From assembly GCA_022315425.1 (NCBI GenBank), contig JAIUPT010000022.1, positions 1 to 64,000 on the forward strand: a stretch of 64,000 nucleotides of DNA. The letters run 5' to 3'. Both the position numbers and the translations under genes were made by a program. Source of the stretch: Pseudevernia furfuracea. Taxonomy: Eukaryota > Ascomycota > Lecanoromycetes > Lecanorales > Parmeliaceae. Below are positions 56,129 through 64,000 of the stretch, one piece after another. Below the pieces are notes generated by a model, which had not been told where the DNA came from, did no database searches, and saw only the letters and a program-made list of their open reading frames with translations. How positions within the stretch are numbered: the stretch's first letter is position 1; every line of letters starts with the position of its first letter.

Positions 56129-57367
56129 ATGGCCCCCGCAGCTATGACAACTCGTTCTAGGGCGACCAACCCCGCCCAAAAGACGTCCCAGAAGGCGTCT
56201 TCCTCAAAGAAGGCCACATCAAAGGCACCGGCCAAGAAGACCACTGCCCCAGTGGCATCAAAACCTCAGGGTGTTACGAAAAAACGTCCTGCCCGTCGCC
56301 CAGCCGTTCCAGAAACCCCACCACGTGGTGTTACTCCAGAGGCGTCGGCCTCTGGGGCCTCGACCGGGACAGCCAGTCCATCCGTCGTCGAAGAAGCCCC
56401 CCCGCCGTCACACCGTACTCCGCTGGACCAGCAAATCGCAGCCTTGGTCAAGGATTATGAGGCTAATACGCCGCGATCCAAATCCCACCACGCGTCTCAC
56501 CGTTCCAAGTCTCACCGCCGGTCTCACCACCGGTCCAAATCTCATCATGGGTCTCGCCACCGGTCCAAGTCCCATCACCGTCGACACGATTCATCCTCAG
56601 GATCCTCGGGGTCCTCCTCGTCAGATTCGGAGGCAGGGGACGGGCCAAGAGTCTCTTTCTTGCATGAAGAAGGTAATAAACCCTTTCTTAAACTTCATGA
56701 GCGTTTTCGGGCCGTTGATATCAAATACTTCAAACAAATCTTCTATGGAACCTTCAAGCCCAAGGACCTGGTCAAGTTAGCCCACGATTACACCGATTGG
56801 ACGTGGAGTACCAAGAACGGTAAGGACAAGAAGAATGAGGGTACCCAGGAGGCCTCCGGTCTCAACCAACTCCTCCGCTGCTTTGACGTGTATTGCCAGG
56901 CCGTTTGTTCCTTCGCAGCACGTCCTCATGTAGCCTTGGAACTCCATGAGGCCCTCATTGACTACCGTATTCGTCTATCGGACTTTTCAGTCCACTACCG
57001 CTTCGACTCCATTAAGCAGTATCACTACTCTTTCATGTCCGCGCGTATGCTCAACGGGCAGGACATCCCTCTGTCATGGTCCACCGAGGATATGCGTTGT
57101 TTCAACTTCCTTGTTCGAAAGACAGCCCCTGCGGCCAACGACACCAAGCAACATTCGGGTGGCCAGGCCACCAAGTCCTCCTCTTCAGGGGGCACAATGA
57201 CCTGCAACAACTTCAACGCCGGCAAATGCAATTACGGGCAATGCAGATACGCACATGTTTGCTCCAATTGCCAGCAGAATCACGCTGCCATGGCATGTAC
57301 CAAGCCCCAGGCCTCCAATGCCAATTCGGTCCCGCTGGGACAACGAGTCACTAAATCATCCGATTGA
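56129..57367 (+). CDS. gag-like protein of the Ngaro-like element (412 aa)
   Basis: ATG 56129 (CCAATGGCC) is the first of the frame. The N-terminal third is basic and low complexity; residues 115-160 are a run of Ser, His, Arg and Lys repeats followed by Ser/Gly/Asp. The middle has FLKLHERFRAVDIKYFKQIF and following helices. Near the C terminus (about residues 357-387) sits a Cys/His cluster (C-x8-C-x4-C-x5-C-x2-C-x4-H-x4-C), probably binding RNA as a zinc knuckle. The frame ends at UGA (57365-57367) followed by CUC; the next reading frame continues in the same frame. Normal GC and no RIP-type stops. Confidence 0.85.
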   Translation: MAPAAMTTRSRATNPAQKTSQKASSSKKATSKAPAKKTTAPVASKPQGVTKKRPARRPAVPETPPRGVTPEASASGASTGTASPSVVEEAPPPSHRTPLDQQIAALVKDYEANTPRSKSHHASHRSKSHRRSHHRSKSHHGSRHRSKSHHRRHDSSSGSSGSSSSDSEAGDGPRVSFLHEEGNKPFLKLHERFRAVDIKYFKQIFYGTFKPKDLVKLAHDYTDWTWSTKNGKDKKNEGTQEASGLNQLLRCFDVYCQAVCSFAARPHVALELHEALIDYRIRLSDFSVHYRFDSIKQYHYSFMSARMLNGQDIPLSWSTEDMRCFNFLVRKTAPAANDTKQHSGGQATKSSSSGGTMTCNNFNAGKCNYGQCRYAHVCSNCQQNHAAMACTKPQASNANSVPLGQRVTKSSD

Positions 57368-59026
57368 CTCGCAACGAGCTGTTCAGCCCCGTCGTCGCTG
57401 ACCTTCGTATCCGAGGGGTTCCCTTACACTCCATTCGAGGCGTCCGATCCTGATTTGCCTCAGCAAGGCCCGTTGAAAATAGAACGATGGGAGGCCTGGT
57501 TGAAGAATCACCCGGATACCACTTATGCCAAGACGCTAGTGGGTATTCTTCGGAAGGGGGCCAAAATTGGATACCGAGGTCCACCTCTCAACCATAGAAA
57601 CAAGAATCATTTTTCAGCCCTCAGCGCACCTGATATACTGACGGCGGACCTTCAGAAACAGCTTCAGCAGAATCGATTGGCCATGGTAGACATGGATTCC
57701 GAACCCCAATTCGTTTGCTCCCCTCTGGGACTCGTACCGAAACATGACGGCGGTTGGAGACGTATTCACGATTTATCCTTCCCATATGGCTGTTCAGTCA
57801 ACGACGGCATACCCCAAGCGTGGGGTGCACTGGAATATACGACATTCGATGAGGCAGTGGACGCACTGTTGCAGCAGGGTCGAGGAGCTCGGCTGGTCAA
57901 ACGAGACCTCAAGGATGCATTTCGACATATCCCGGTGGCCTCTTCAGACCAATGGTTGCTAGGCTTCCTTTGTGACAATTTCTACTGGCTAGAACGTTAC
58001 CTGCCATTCGGGCTTCGGACGTCACCGTTCCTATTCGACCTGTTCGCCAAGGGCGTCAATTGGGTGCTCATTGCGGTGTTGCATTGGTCCGTGGTGCTCC
58101 ACTATCTGGACGACTTCTTCGCGATTCTACCCTCGTGGGCCGATGCAGAGGCATATGGCCGACAGTTCGACGAGCTGTGCAGCGATTTGGGCCTCATGGT
58201 CAACCACACGAAGGACATTCTTGGTACCATAGCCGATTTCCTGGGAATCGAACTCGACAGCATACTCATGCAGGCGAGACTCCCTCCGGACAAGCTCGAT
58301 CGGGCGAGAAAGACGGTGGCAGACCTCCTAAAAAGGGCGACAATCCCGCATCGTGAGCTCGAGTCAGCGGTAGGATTCCTGTCCTTTGCGGCGAAAATCG
58401 TCATTCCCGGGAGGGCATTCTTGAGAAGGCTGTTCGACGCCATTCGAAGACCGGTGGCGATTATTCGACTGTCCACCGGTATGAAAGCCGACCTGCTATG
58501 GTGGAAAACCTTCCTCAAAGACTGGGATGGCCTCAAACTGCTGCGTAACGTCGCCAGTCGACGGTCATGGTACATTTGGACTGATGCCTCGGGGAAGCTT
58601 GGCATAGGAGGCTACATTCTGGAACACCCTGATCTTCTACCACACGTCCAGGACGTCTTCAGCACACGCGTGGCCCCGCGACATACTCGCAAAGACATTC
58701 AGTTCAAGGAAATGGCAGCCATACTCCATGCAATTCGCGTATGGGTGGATAGACTGCCAGGTACTCGCTTAATACTCCACTGTGACAACGAGGACTGCGT
58801 CCATGGACTCCGAAAGTCCTCCATTCGTGGACCTGCGATGGCACCGCTTCGAACGATAGCTATGCTGGTAGCCAGTCACGATATTCTTCTGGTCCCTACA
58901 TGGATTCCGACCAAGGCAAACGAGCTGGCGGATGACCTTTCTCGTTTTCGATATCGAAAAATTGCTGACAAATATCCACAGCTGAACCACCTGTCGAGAC
59001 ATCGGTCTATCACTCCGCCCCGCTAG
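57368..59026 (+). CDS. RT-RNase H of the Ngaro-like element (read-through frame, 552 codons)
   Basis: This frame is the same as gag and opens right after its UGA, with no ATG before about 57683. It is best explained as a product of UGA read-through, giving a gag-pol fusion; an internal start near 57683 would lose the front part of RT. RT motifs: LVPKHDGGWRRIHDLSFP (early part), LKDAFRHIPV (first Asp region) and HYLDDFF (active site, about codon 246). RNase H: WTDASGKLGIGG (about codon 405), then KEMAAI, CDNEDCVHGL and ADDLSRFR. This is the arrangement of the DIRS-order polymerases. The stop is UAG at 59024-59026. Confidence 0.85.
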   Translation, partial: LATSCSAPSSLTFVSEGFPYTPFEASDPDLPQQGPLKIERWEAWLKNHPDTTYAKTLVGILRKGAKIGYRGPPLNHRNKNHFSALSAPDILTADLQKQLQQNRLAMVDMDSEPQFVCSPLGLVPKHDGGWRRIHDLSFPYGCSVNDGIPQAWGALEYTTFDEAVDALLQQGRGARLVKRDLKDAFRHIPVASSDQWLLGFLCDNFYWLERYLPFGLRTSPFLFDLFAKGVNWVLIAVLHWSVVLHYLDDFFAILPSWADAEAYGRQFDELCSDLGLMVNHTKDILGTIADFLGIELDSILMQARLPPDKLDRARKTVADLLKRATIPHRELESAVGFLSFAAKIVIPGRAFLRRLFDAIRRPVAIIRLSTGMKADLLWWKTFLKDWDGLKLLRNVASRRSWYIWTDASGKLGIGGYILEHPDLLPHVQDVFSTRVAPRHTRKDIQFKEMAAILHAIRVWVDRLPGTRLILHCDNEDCVHGLRKSSIRGPAMAPLRTIAMLVASHDILLVPTWIPTKANELADDLSRFRYRKIADKYPQLNHLSRHRSITPPR

Positions 59027-59064
59027 GGCGAGACCCACCGCGATGGTGGTACAATCAGGCCTCG

Positions 59065-60042
59065 ATGCCGCGAGACCTCGCTCGTCTTCTCTGGTGGGGG
59101 TTGGCACGAAACACCCGCCGGACCTATTCGACGTCAATCAAGTCCTACAACACCCACTGTGCGATGAATCGCATCCAACCCTTCTTTCCGGCGACCTTCC
59201 TCTCGTTGGGAACCTGGGTAGCGGCCCTGAGTACCAGGCGGGTTAAGACGAAGTCCATTAAGGCATACCTAACCGGTGTTAGGTCAGCCCATGTGGATAT
59301 GGGATTTGAGGACTTGACAGTCTTTCACAGTGCACAGCTAAAGAGAGTCGTAGACGGTACTCGCCGTCTACGAGGCGAAGGCGAAACCCGAGAAAGGTGT
59401 CCAATTACGAAGGATGTCCTTCTACGACTCCTGGAATGCTTTCATAAGACCACCAAGCATGGTGCAACGATGCAGGCAGCATTCTGCCTCGCCTTTGCAG
59501 CCTTCCTCAGGGTGGGCGAGTTCACATACGAATCGAAAGACCTCCGCGACGAGGACTTCGACAATTGGTTTCTAACACGTCGCCACGTGAGGCTGTACGA
59601 AGACCACCTCGAATTGACGTTGCCAGCATCCAAGACGGACCCCTTCAGGCAAGGCGTCACGCTGTCCGTATCAGGCACGAACGACGAGGCATGTGCCGTG
59701 CGTGCATTGAGATATCTGTTCAACAAGTGGCCGGCATCGCTATCCTCGCCCCTCTTCGCGGTCGACGGGGGCTTTACCAGAAGAACGGTCACCCACAATC
59801 TACGTCTAGCATTGAGGTCCAGCGGTCTTCCAGGCCACTACTCTGGCCATTCCTTCCGCCGGGGGGCAGCTACCACTGCGAGGTTAGCAGGTCTAAGCGA
59901 AGACGAAATCAAGCTGTTAGGCAGGTGGAAATCGGACTCCTATCGCCTCTACATCAAGACCCACCCAGCCTACATTCTCGCCGCGTCGCGTCGACAACAG
60001 CGTGTCATCGATCCATTCCTCGAGGACGAATCGAATGACTAG
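59065..60042 (+). CDS. Tyrosine recombinase of the Ngaro-like element (325 aa)
   Basis: ATG 59065 begins 38 nt after the RT stop, in another frame. The recombinase catalytic residues are in order: Arg in AAFLRVGEFTY (about residue 148), His and Arg in GHSFRRGAATTARLAGLS (about 261-266), and Tyr in SDSYRLYIK (about 293-297). The box between His and Tyr reads DEIKLLGRWKSDSY, close to other retrotransposon tyrosine recombinases. The enzyme would insert the circular or linear DNA copy by strand exchange. How it is translated after the RT frame is unknown; its own ATG or re-initiation may be used. Confidence 0.85.
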   Translation: MPRDLARLLWWGLARNTRRTYSTSIKSYNTHCAMNRIQPFFPATFLSLGTWVAALSTRRVKTKSIKAYLTGVRSAHVDMGFEDLTVFHSAQLKRVVDGTRRLRGEGETRERCPITKDVLLRLLECFHKTTKHGATMQAAFCLAFAAFLRVGEFTYESKDLRDEDFDNWFLTRRHVRLYEDHLELTLPASKTDPFRQGVTLSVSGTNDEACAVRALRYLFNKWPASLSSPLFAVDGGFTRRTVTHNLRLALRSSGLPGHYSGHSFRRGAATTARLAGLSEDEIKLLGRWKSDSYRLYIKTHPAYILAASRRQQRVIDPFLEDESND

Positions 60043-60109
60043 CCGCCACCGCGTCCTCTGTTCCTCAGCGCTGGTGCGGCCGTCCTCTTCGAGGCCGTTG
60101 CTTGGGGTT

Positions 60110-60265
60110 TGGGAGTTTTTCTAGCGCTGGGGTACGAGAACACGCCTGCTCAGGCCTCTGTTGGCTCAGAATCCTGGCGTTGGACGGCCCAATCACATCT
60201 ACGAGTTCTGTATAGCCTCATGTTGCCCAGTTGAGTCTTTGTCACGTGCGAATTAAGGACACTAA
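60110..60265 (+). repeat. Split direct repeat B1
   Basis: Starts TGGGAGTTTTTCTAGC and ends GGACACTAA. It is equal in length and sequence to 60561-60716. Confidence 0.9.
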
Positions 60266-60467
60266 TTGGCCCGGCTTGACAGGGGGTTAGTGGGCCTTAA
60301 TCTCGCACTCGCGTATAGCATGTTGGTTGCATGCTATTTTTGGATTTGGTAGACGTGTCCTTTGCAGGGGACAGGTCTCATTTGGGAGCAGCATAAGTAG
60401 CTGCATTCCACCTGCGTTTGGCTCTTCATTCGAATTGATCTCTTTCAGAGCAATAGCATTCTTTCGT
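60266..60467 (+). repeat. Split direct repeat A2
   Basis: A 202-bp copy of A1, directly after B1. Starts TTGGCCCGGCTTGACAGG. Confidence 0.9.
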
Positions 60468-60560
60468 CCCGCCCACCCACACCTGTTTTTACATGTATTC
60501 ACGGCGTTTCTACATGTATATAGCTTCGTTTTTCACTCCAGGTCTATGCTTCTACAAGCA

Positions 60561-60716
60561 TGGGAGTTTTTCTAGCGCTGGGGTACGAGAACACGCCTGC
60601 TCAGGCCTCTGTTGGCTCAGAATCCTGGCGTTGGACGGCCCAATCACATCTACGAGTTCTGTATAGCCTCATGTTGCCCAGTTGAGTCTTTGTCACGTGC
60701 GAATTAAGGACACTAA
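60561..60716 (+). repeat. Split direct repeat B2 (right end)
   Basis: A copy of B1 preceded by 93 bp that include the words ACATGTATTCACG and GGTCTATGCTTCTACAAG. It is the right end of the element. Confidence 0.9.
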
Positions 60717-61693
60717 CCAGGAACTCATATCTCCTCATTCCGCTCTTCCTTGCTAGGTATACTATGCTCATAGCTCGGTACAAGCCCTGCAGGAAGTGAA
60801 CGCGGCTGATTGGTTCGAGGATACGATTGCCGCACTGGTTTTTGCAAATCCCGGTACAACCACATCGACCTTGCATACGATTGAACTTGCGCCTCCGCTC
60901 CCATTGGGAACGAACCCCTAACTCAAATTACTTGAAGGCGAGACGTGCGAGATCAGCGTTGATAAAGAGTACCTTTGCGCGTATAACAGCTACTTCGGTT
61001 TTTCCCTCGAGGGATGAGTGACTGACAACTGAGTTTCACTTTGCTGCAGCCTGGAGAAATTCATATGCTTGATCCACGATCTTAGCACTCAATCATTCTG
61101 GAAAGGACCGCATCGCAGATCGAGAGGAGGTTGTGGCAGATTGTGTGGAGGTGGCGAGAAGAATCGCTGAAAGCGGCAGCGGATCTGATGTTGTCGACAG
61201 ATCTAAAGAGGAGGGCGATGAGGAGGACGATGAGCTCAGTTGGTAGCTTTGACAGCGACATCTTGAAATCTGACGTGAGAAGCTGGAGGAAATGAGGTTT
61301 GATTCACTGTGCCTCAAGACTCAAGGGTTTGGGTGCTGATGACACATCAAGATATTGGCGGCTCTGTGGAGACACTGTTGTGTTGACAAAAACTAGTGTT
61401 TTCCATGCAGCCTCCCGCGAATACATTCTTCCTTTGTTCTTCGGTCATATAGCTTCGCTTAAACCCCACTTCACCGAACAGTTTTTTTTTCTGCATTAGT
61501 GACAAAAAATGTCACTTCCTCCGCCAAGAACTTTATCAACGTCTTTCTACCAAGTATCATTCCAAGCATCATTACGTTGACAATTACCTCACCCCAATAA
61601 ACTGAGCTTGTGCTGTCACACTTGAGTGAAGCAAAAAATTCCCTTGACCTACTGATCCAATACGCACGACCACGGAAGTCAGTCTCGAGTGAG
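60717..61693. other. Intergenic, no supported gene
   Basis: About 980 bp of normal composition. Short frames on both strands (for example 60827-61021) have no motif. A decayed gene fragment is possible near 60760-60920, where a protein-like stretch is broken by a stop at 60919. Confidence 0.35.
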
Positions 61694-62668
61694 ATGGCGC
61701 AACAATTTCTCGACCAGCTACCAAAGATACGCAGGGGGGAGCTGCCTAACGGCGCCGAATGCATGATCTGCCAGGAACAATACGGTACTGTTCCTTCCGA
61801 CAACGGCGTCATCGAGCATGCTGTTCGCCTACCGTGTCTGCACCATGTTGGTTCCGAATGTATTGCTATTTGGCTGTCATCCGAAACTCGCCTTGGGAAC
61901 TCGTGTCCGATGTGTAGGACGGTCTTCTTCCCCGCTGAACTAGCGGCTTACGACTCTGAGGATGAGGATGAGGATGAAGATTATGAGGGTGAATACAGCG
62001 ACGAGGATGACGAAGACGATGATGATGAAATGGATGATGACGAGGCCGGAGAGGACGGTGATGGACCCGAGGAAGCAGAAGACTGCACGGATGGAAGAGA
62101 ACAAACTCCGATGACCCTCCTGGCTGCATACCAAAACGCGAGGTCTCCTCCTCTTAACACTTCTTCTACACGTGAAATGGAGGGACAGCGGTGGTTCGAA
62201 CGCTGGCCCCTTCCCACAAGCCAGCAAACGGAGGACAGCCAAAAACGTGCGCGGCAGGCCCTGATGAGCCCGCCACCGAGCGGATTCATGAACCGAAGTC
62301 TTGCGCAGACTTATTTGCCACCAACTGATTTAGAGTCCAAGGTTACAGAGCTAGCTTCCGCTTATCGTACCGTGGCATTCAGAGAGACGCTGCTGTACTT
62401 GAATCTTAAGGAGGCTGGGGCTCGGATTCCAATGTTGCAGTCCCCGCACAGAGGGTTATCTGCTCATCAGGAAGAAGTGCTACTCTGGGAGCTAGGCCAA
62501 CGAGGCGCTTTCAGGGGTACGCCTGTCAGACCGGGGCATATGGCAATGACGAATCGCGAATTGTGGTATGTGCATAGATCAAAGGGGGAGGTATACACTT
62601 ATGAGATACCGCCTGCTGGTGGTCGGGGTTATTGGGCTACGGATCTCGGTCCCCAAATGGATGACTAA
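61694..62668 (+). CDS. RING-type zinc finger protein with acidic region
   Basis: Single exon, 324 aa. ATG 61694 is the first in frame; an upstream GTG is not used. A RING-H2-like finger spans residues 23-74: Cys23, Cys26, Cys48, His50, Cys56, Cys71 and Cys74, with the CPMC end. The place where classical RING-H2 has the next His before Cys56 holds Gly53. Residues about 85-135 are a long run of Asp, Glu and Met-Asp, flanking EDEDEDEDY. The C-terminal half is Pro- and Arg-rich with no known domain. Such proteins are usually E3 ubiquitin ligases, so this is inferred, not proven. It lies alone between the retrotransposon and the right end. Confidence 0.78.
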   Translation: MAQQFLDQLPKIRRGELPNGAECMICQEQYGTVPSDNGVIEHAVRLPCLHHVGSECIAIWLSSETRLGNSCPMCRTVFFPAELAAYDSEDEDEDEDYEGEYSDEDDEDDDDEMDDDEAGEDGDGPEEAEDCTDGREQTPMTLLAAYQNARSPPLNTSSTREMEGQRWFERWPLPTSQQTEDSQKRARQALMSPPPSGFMNRSLAQTYLPPTDLESKVTELASAYRTVAFRETLLYLNLKEAGARIPMLQSPHRGLSAHQEEVLLWELGQRGAFRGTPVRPGHMAMTNRELWYVHRSKGEVYTYEIPPAGGRGYWATDLGPQMDD

Positions 62669-63548
62669 TCAATGGGTGTACAAGGTGATATTGGACATGC
62701 ATCAATCTAGTCATCTGTAACACTAATGCATGCTCTCCATCGCATGTTCACTAAGCCATTTGCAACTCATTGCAACACTAGCAAAATCTGCATCGTAATA
62801 TCTTATCAATCCTTGTTGCCTTACTAAGTTACTGGTAAAAATCCTTCATTCTGCTAAGCAGGACTGCCTTCAGCCAATGTTCAAGACTGGTCAGCCATGC
62901 ATCGCTTAGCCAACAATTGGGAAGTTCCCAATGGTACCCAGACCCTACCGGATACCCATACGTGTCATCATTTTGCCACCTCAGCCACCAACAATTTTCT
63001 TCAACTCACAAACAAGGTCAATGTTTTATCCCTAGACTTCCAGCTCCCTGCATCAAAAGCCCAGTCATCCTCATACTTCCTATGATAATTCAAAAACTAG
63101 CCAGTCAAATTCCCTTTGCGATAGTAATTATGGGAACTCGACACCTCGAATCAAACCAGTAACCATTCAAGTGGTTAGTGGTTCTTGGAATACAAAATCC
63201 GCACCGTAAACCCCTGGATATTCTGCATTCTCTCTACTCAACAAGTTGCTAGTGAGCCTATTACTAGGAAAGGTCCTAATAGTCGCGCAATCCTGCCACG
63301 CACTGATAAGTAAATTATTCAGACTTACTGATGACCAAATCATATTTGAAGGGGGCTAGAATTTTCAATGAAGCGCAATGCTGAATTTGCTAGCGTTGAC
63401 AACCAGATAGAGTACAGCACACAAAGAGTGTAATACTATTGGCGTGCCCCATAGCTTCGGAATTAAAACAAACGAGCCAAACAAAGCATGGTCTCCTCTT
63501 GCTCCAGCTGCCATTACAACCTCCACCGTCTGCATCGGACACCTATTC
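62669..63548. other. Intergenic, no supported gene
   Basis: 880 bp with no gene. Frames at 62897-63162 are short and overlapping. It holds the RING gene 3' end and the terminator side of the next gene. Confidence 0.4.
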
Positions 63549-64000
63549 CTAGGACGAAACCATCTTCATGCACGAGAAAACTTCAGCGCCCGTAGTTTGA
63601 TAGCAACCCGCCTTCAAATTGCTGACGGGGTACACCAGAGTGCCGCAGTATCCTGCGGAACTCGTGCTAAACAGCTGAAGGGTCTCGTTGGCGGCAAGAT
63701 CTCGGCTCAGCGAGTAGGTGTTGTAGCTGCCCCCGGCGGGGTTTCCCCAGGTATCTTCGTTGGGACCCATCTCTCCTATGCTGTGAGGGTTGTCCCAGTT
63801 GCAGTCGAGGGTGGTTGCGTTCCACTATTGTTTCTCAGGGTCAGTATGTTGTACGCATAGACAGCATTCAGCGATTTGATATGGAACTTACGCCTCGGAT
63901 CGTTATTTCGGTCGATGGCGCGGTACGCGCGTGCACAGACTTTGACTCGCTGACCGGCACTGCGAAAGCGGATGCCGCGAAGAGTAGTGCTGAAAGAGCG
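63549..64000 (-). CDS. Small secreted Cys-containing protein (5'-partial)
   Basis: Model: exon 63999-63892 (continuing beyond the window edge) and exon 63824-63549, joined by a 67-nt intron with GTAAGT donor and AATAG acceptor; 127 aa or more. The start codon lies beyond 64000. The first visible residues are a signal-peptide core (LSALLFAASAFAVPV), then a hydrophilic linker. The second exon has Cys at DCN, YCG, GCY and FSC, so two disulfides are possible, and ends KMVSS. I recognise no domain. Its secretory leader, Cys content and small size fit a secreted effector-like or cell-surface protein. Confidence 0.65.

Larger units (their letters stand above)
55830..60716 (+). mobile_element. Intact Ngaro-like (DIRS order) tyrosine-recombinase retrotransposon
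   Basis: Element structure is A1 - genes - B1 - A2 - 93 bp - B2. A1 (55830-56031) equals A2 (60266-60467), both 202 bp; B1 (60110-60265) equals B2 (60561-60716), both 156 bp. These are the split direct repeats of Ngaro/PAT elements; B1 joined to A2 reproduces the junction expected if a circular intermediate were closed. It carries a gag-like gene, RT-RNase H and a tyrosine recombinase, and has no methyltransferase and no DDE integrase. There is no target duplication, as expected for recombinase-type integration. All three frames are uninterrupted. A mutated copy lies at 30837-35190. Confidence 0.9.

Noticed and set aside
58102..58605. 167-codon minus-strand frame inside the RT gene
   Set aside because: It overlaps the RT-RNase H frame on the opposite strand and has no domain.

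Overview
The window is a chromosome end of a filamentous ascomycete (Pezizomycotina). It opens with (CCCTAA)n telomere repeats. The genes carry short introns of about 48-102 nt with GT..AG ends and fungal branch sites. Gene families are typical of moulds: Fig1, Zn2Cys6 regulator, DHA1 and DHA2 transporters, GST. Repeats are riddled with C-to-T and G-to-A changes of the RIP type. The species cannot be named from the sequence alone.

Layout. 1-7625 is telomere plus a subtelomeric composite repeat in nearly three tandem units. Each unit has an AT-rich block, a TTA/TTG triplet tract, a GCTGAGA minisatellite and one or two copies of a roughly 180-bp hairpin element ending in CTAGGGTTA. 7626-9740 is mutated AT-rich DNA fading into normal composition. 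9741-14868 is a gene island with a Fig1-like membrane protein and a CorA-like transporter. 14869-16040 is an inverted copy of the subtelomeric repeat. 16041-30836 is a nest of Ty3/gypsy elements: an old chromodomain-type element split by a complete 7.58-kb Ty3/gypsy element (TSD GTCGT), a 2.29-kb LTR-flanked non-coding element (TSD AAGAT) and two solo LTRs (TSDs TATTT, ATATT). 30837-35190 is a RIP-mutated, 3'-truncated tyrosine-recombinase retrotransposon that now supplies the 3' end of a host gene.

35191-55829 is normal single-copy DNA with about ten genes: an F-box-like/helical-repeat gene, an F-box gene, an unknown 235-aa protein, a DHA1-like MFS transporter, a HAD hydrolase, a putative secreted protein, a DHA2 efflux pump divergent from a Zn2Cys6 regulator, and a glutathione S-transferase. 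The last three look like a detoxification or efflux cassette. 55830-60716 is an intact Ngaro-like (DIRS order) retrotransposon with split direct repeats and gag, RT-RNase H and tyrosine recombinase genes; the RT frame follows gag in the same frame after a single UGA. Beyond it lie a RING protein gene and, at the right edge, a partial small secreted protein.

The most unusual signals are: the first 1374 bases contain no G at all on the + strand; the hairpin element has compensatory changes in its stem and telomere-like ends; the mutation spectrum between the two Ngaro-like copies favours CpC as well as CpA; and the Ngaro-like element is intact, with a probable UGA read-through.

All splice models and family calls were made by eye from reading frames, splice-site motifs and recognised motifs. 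No database or alignment program was used.
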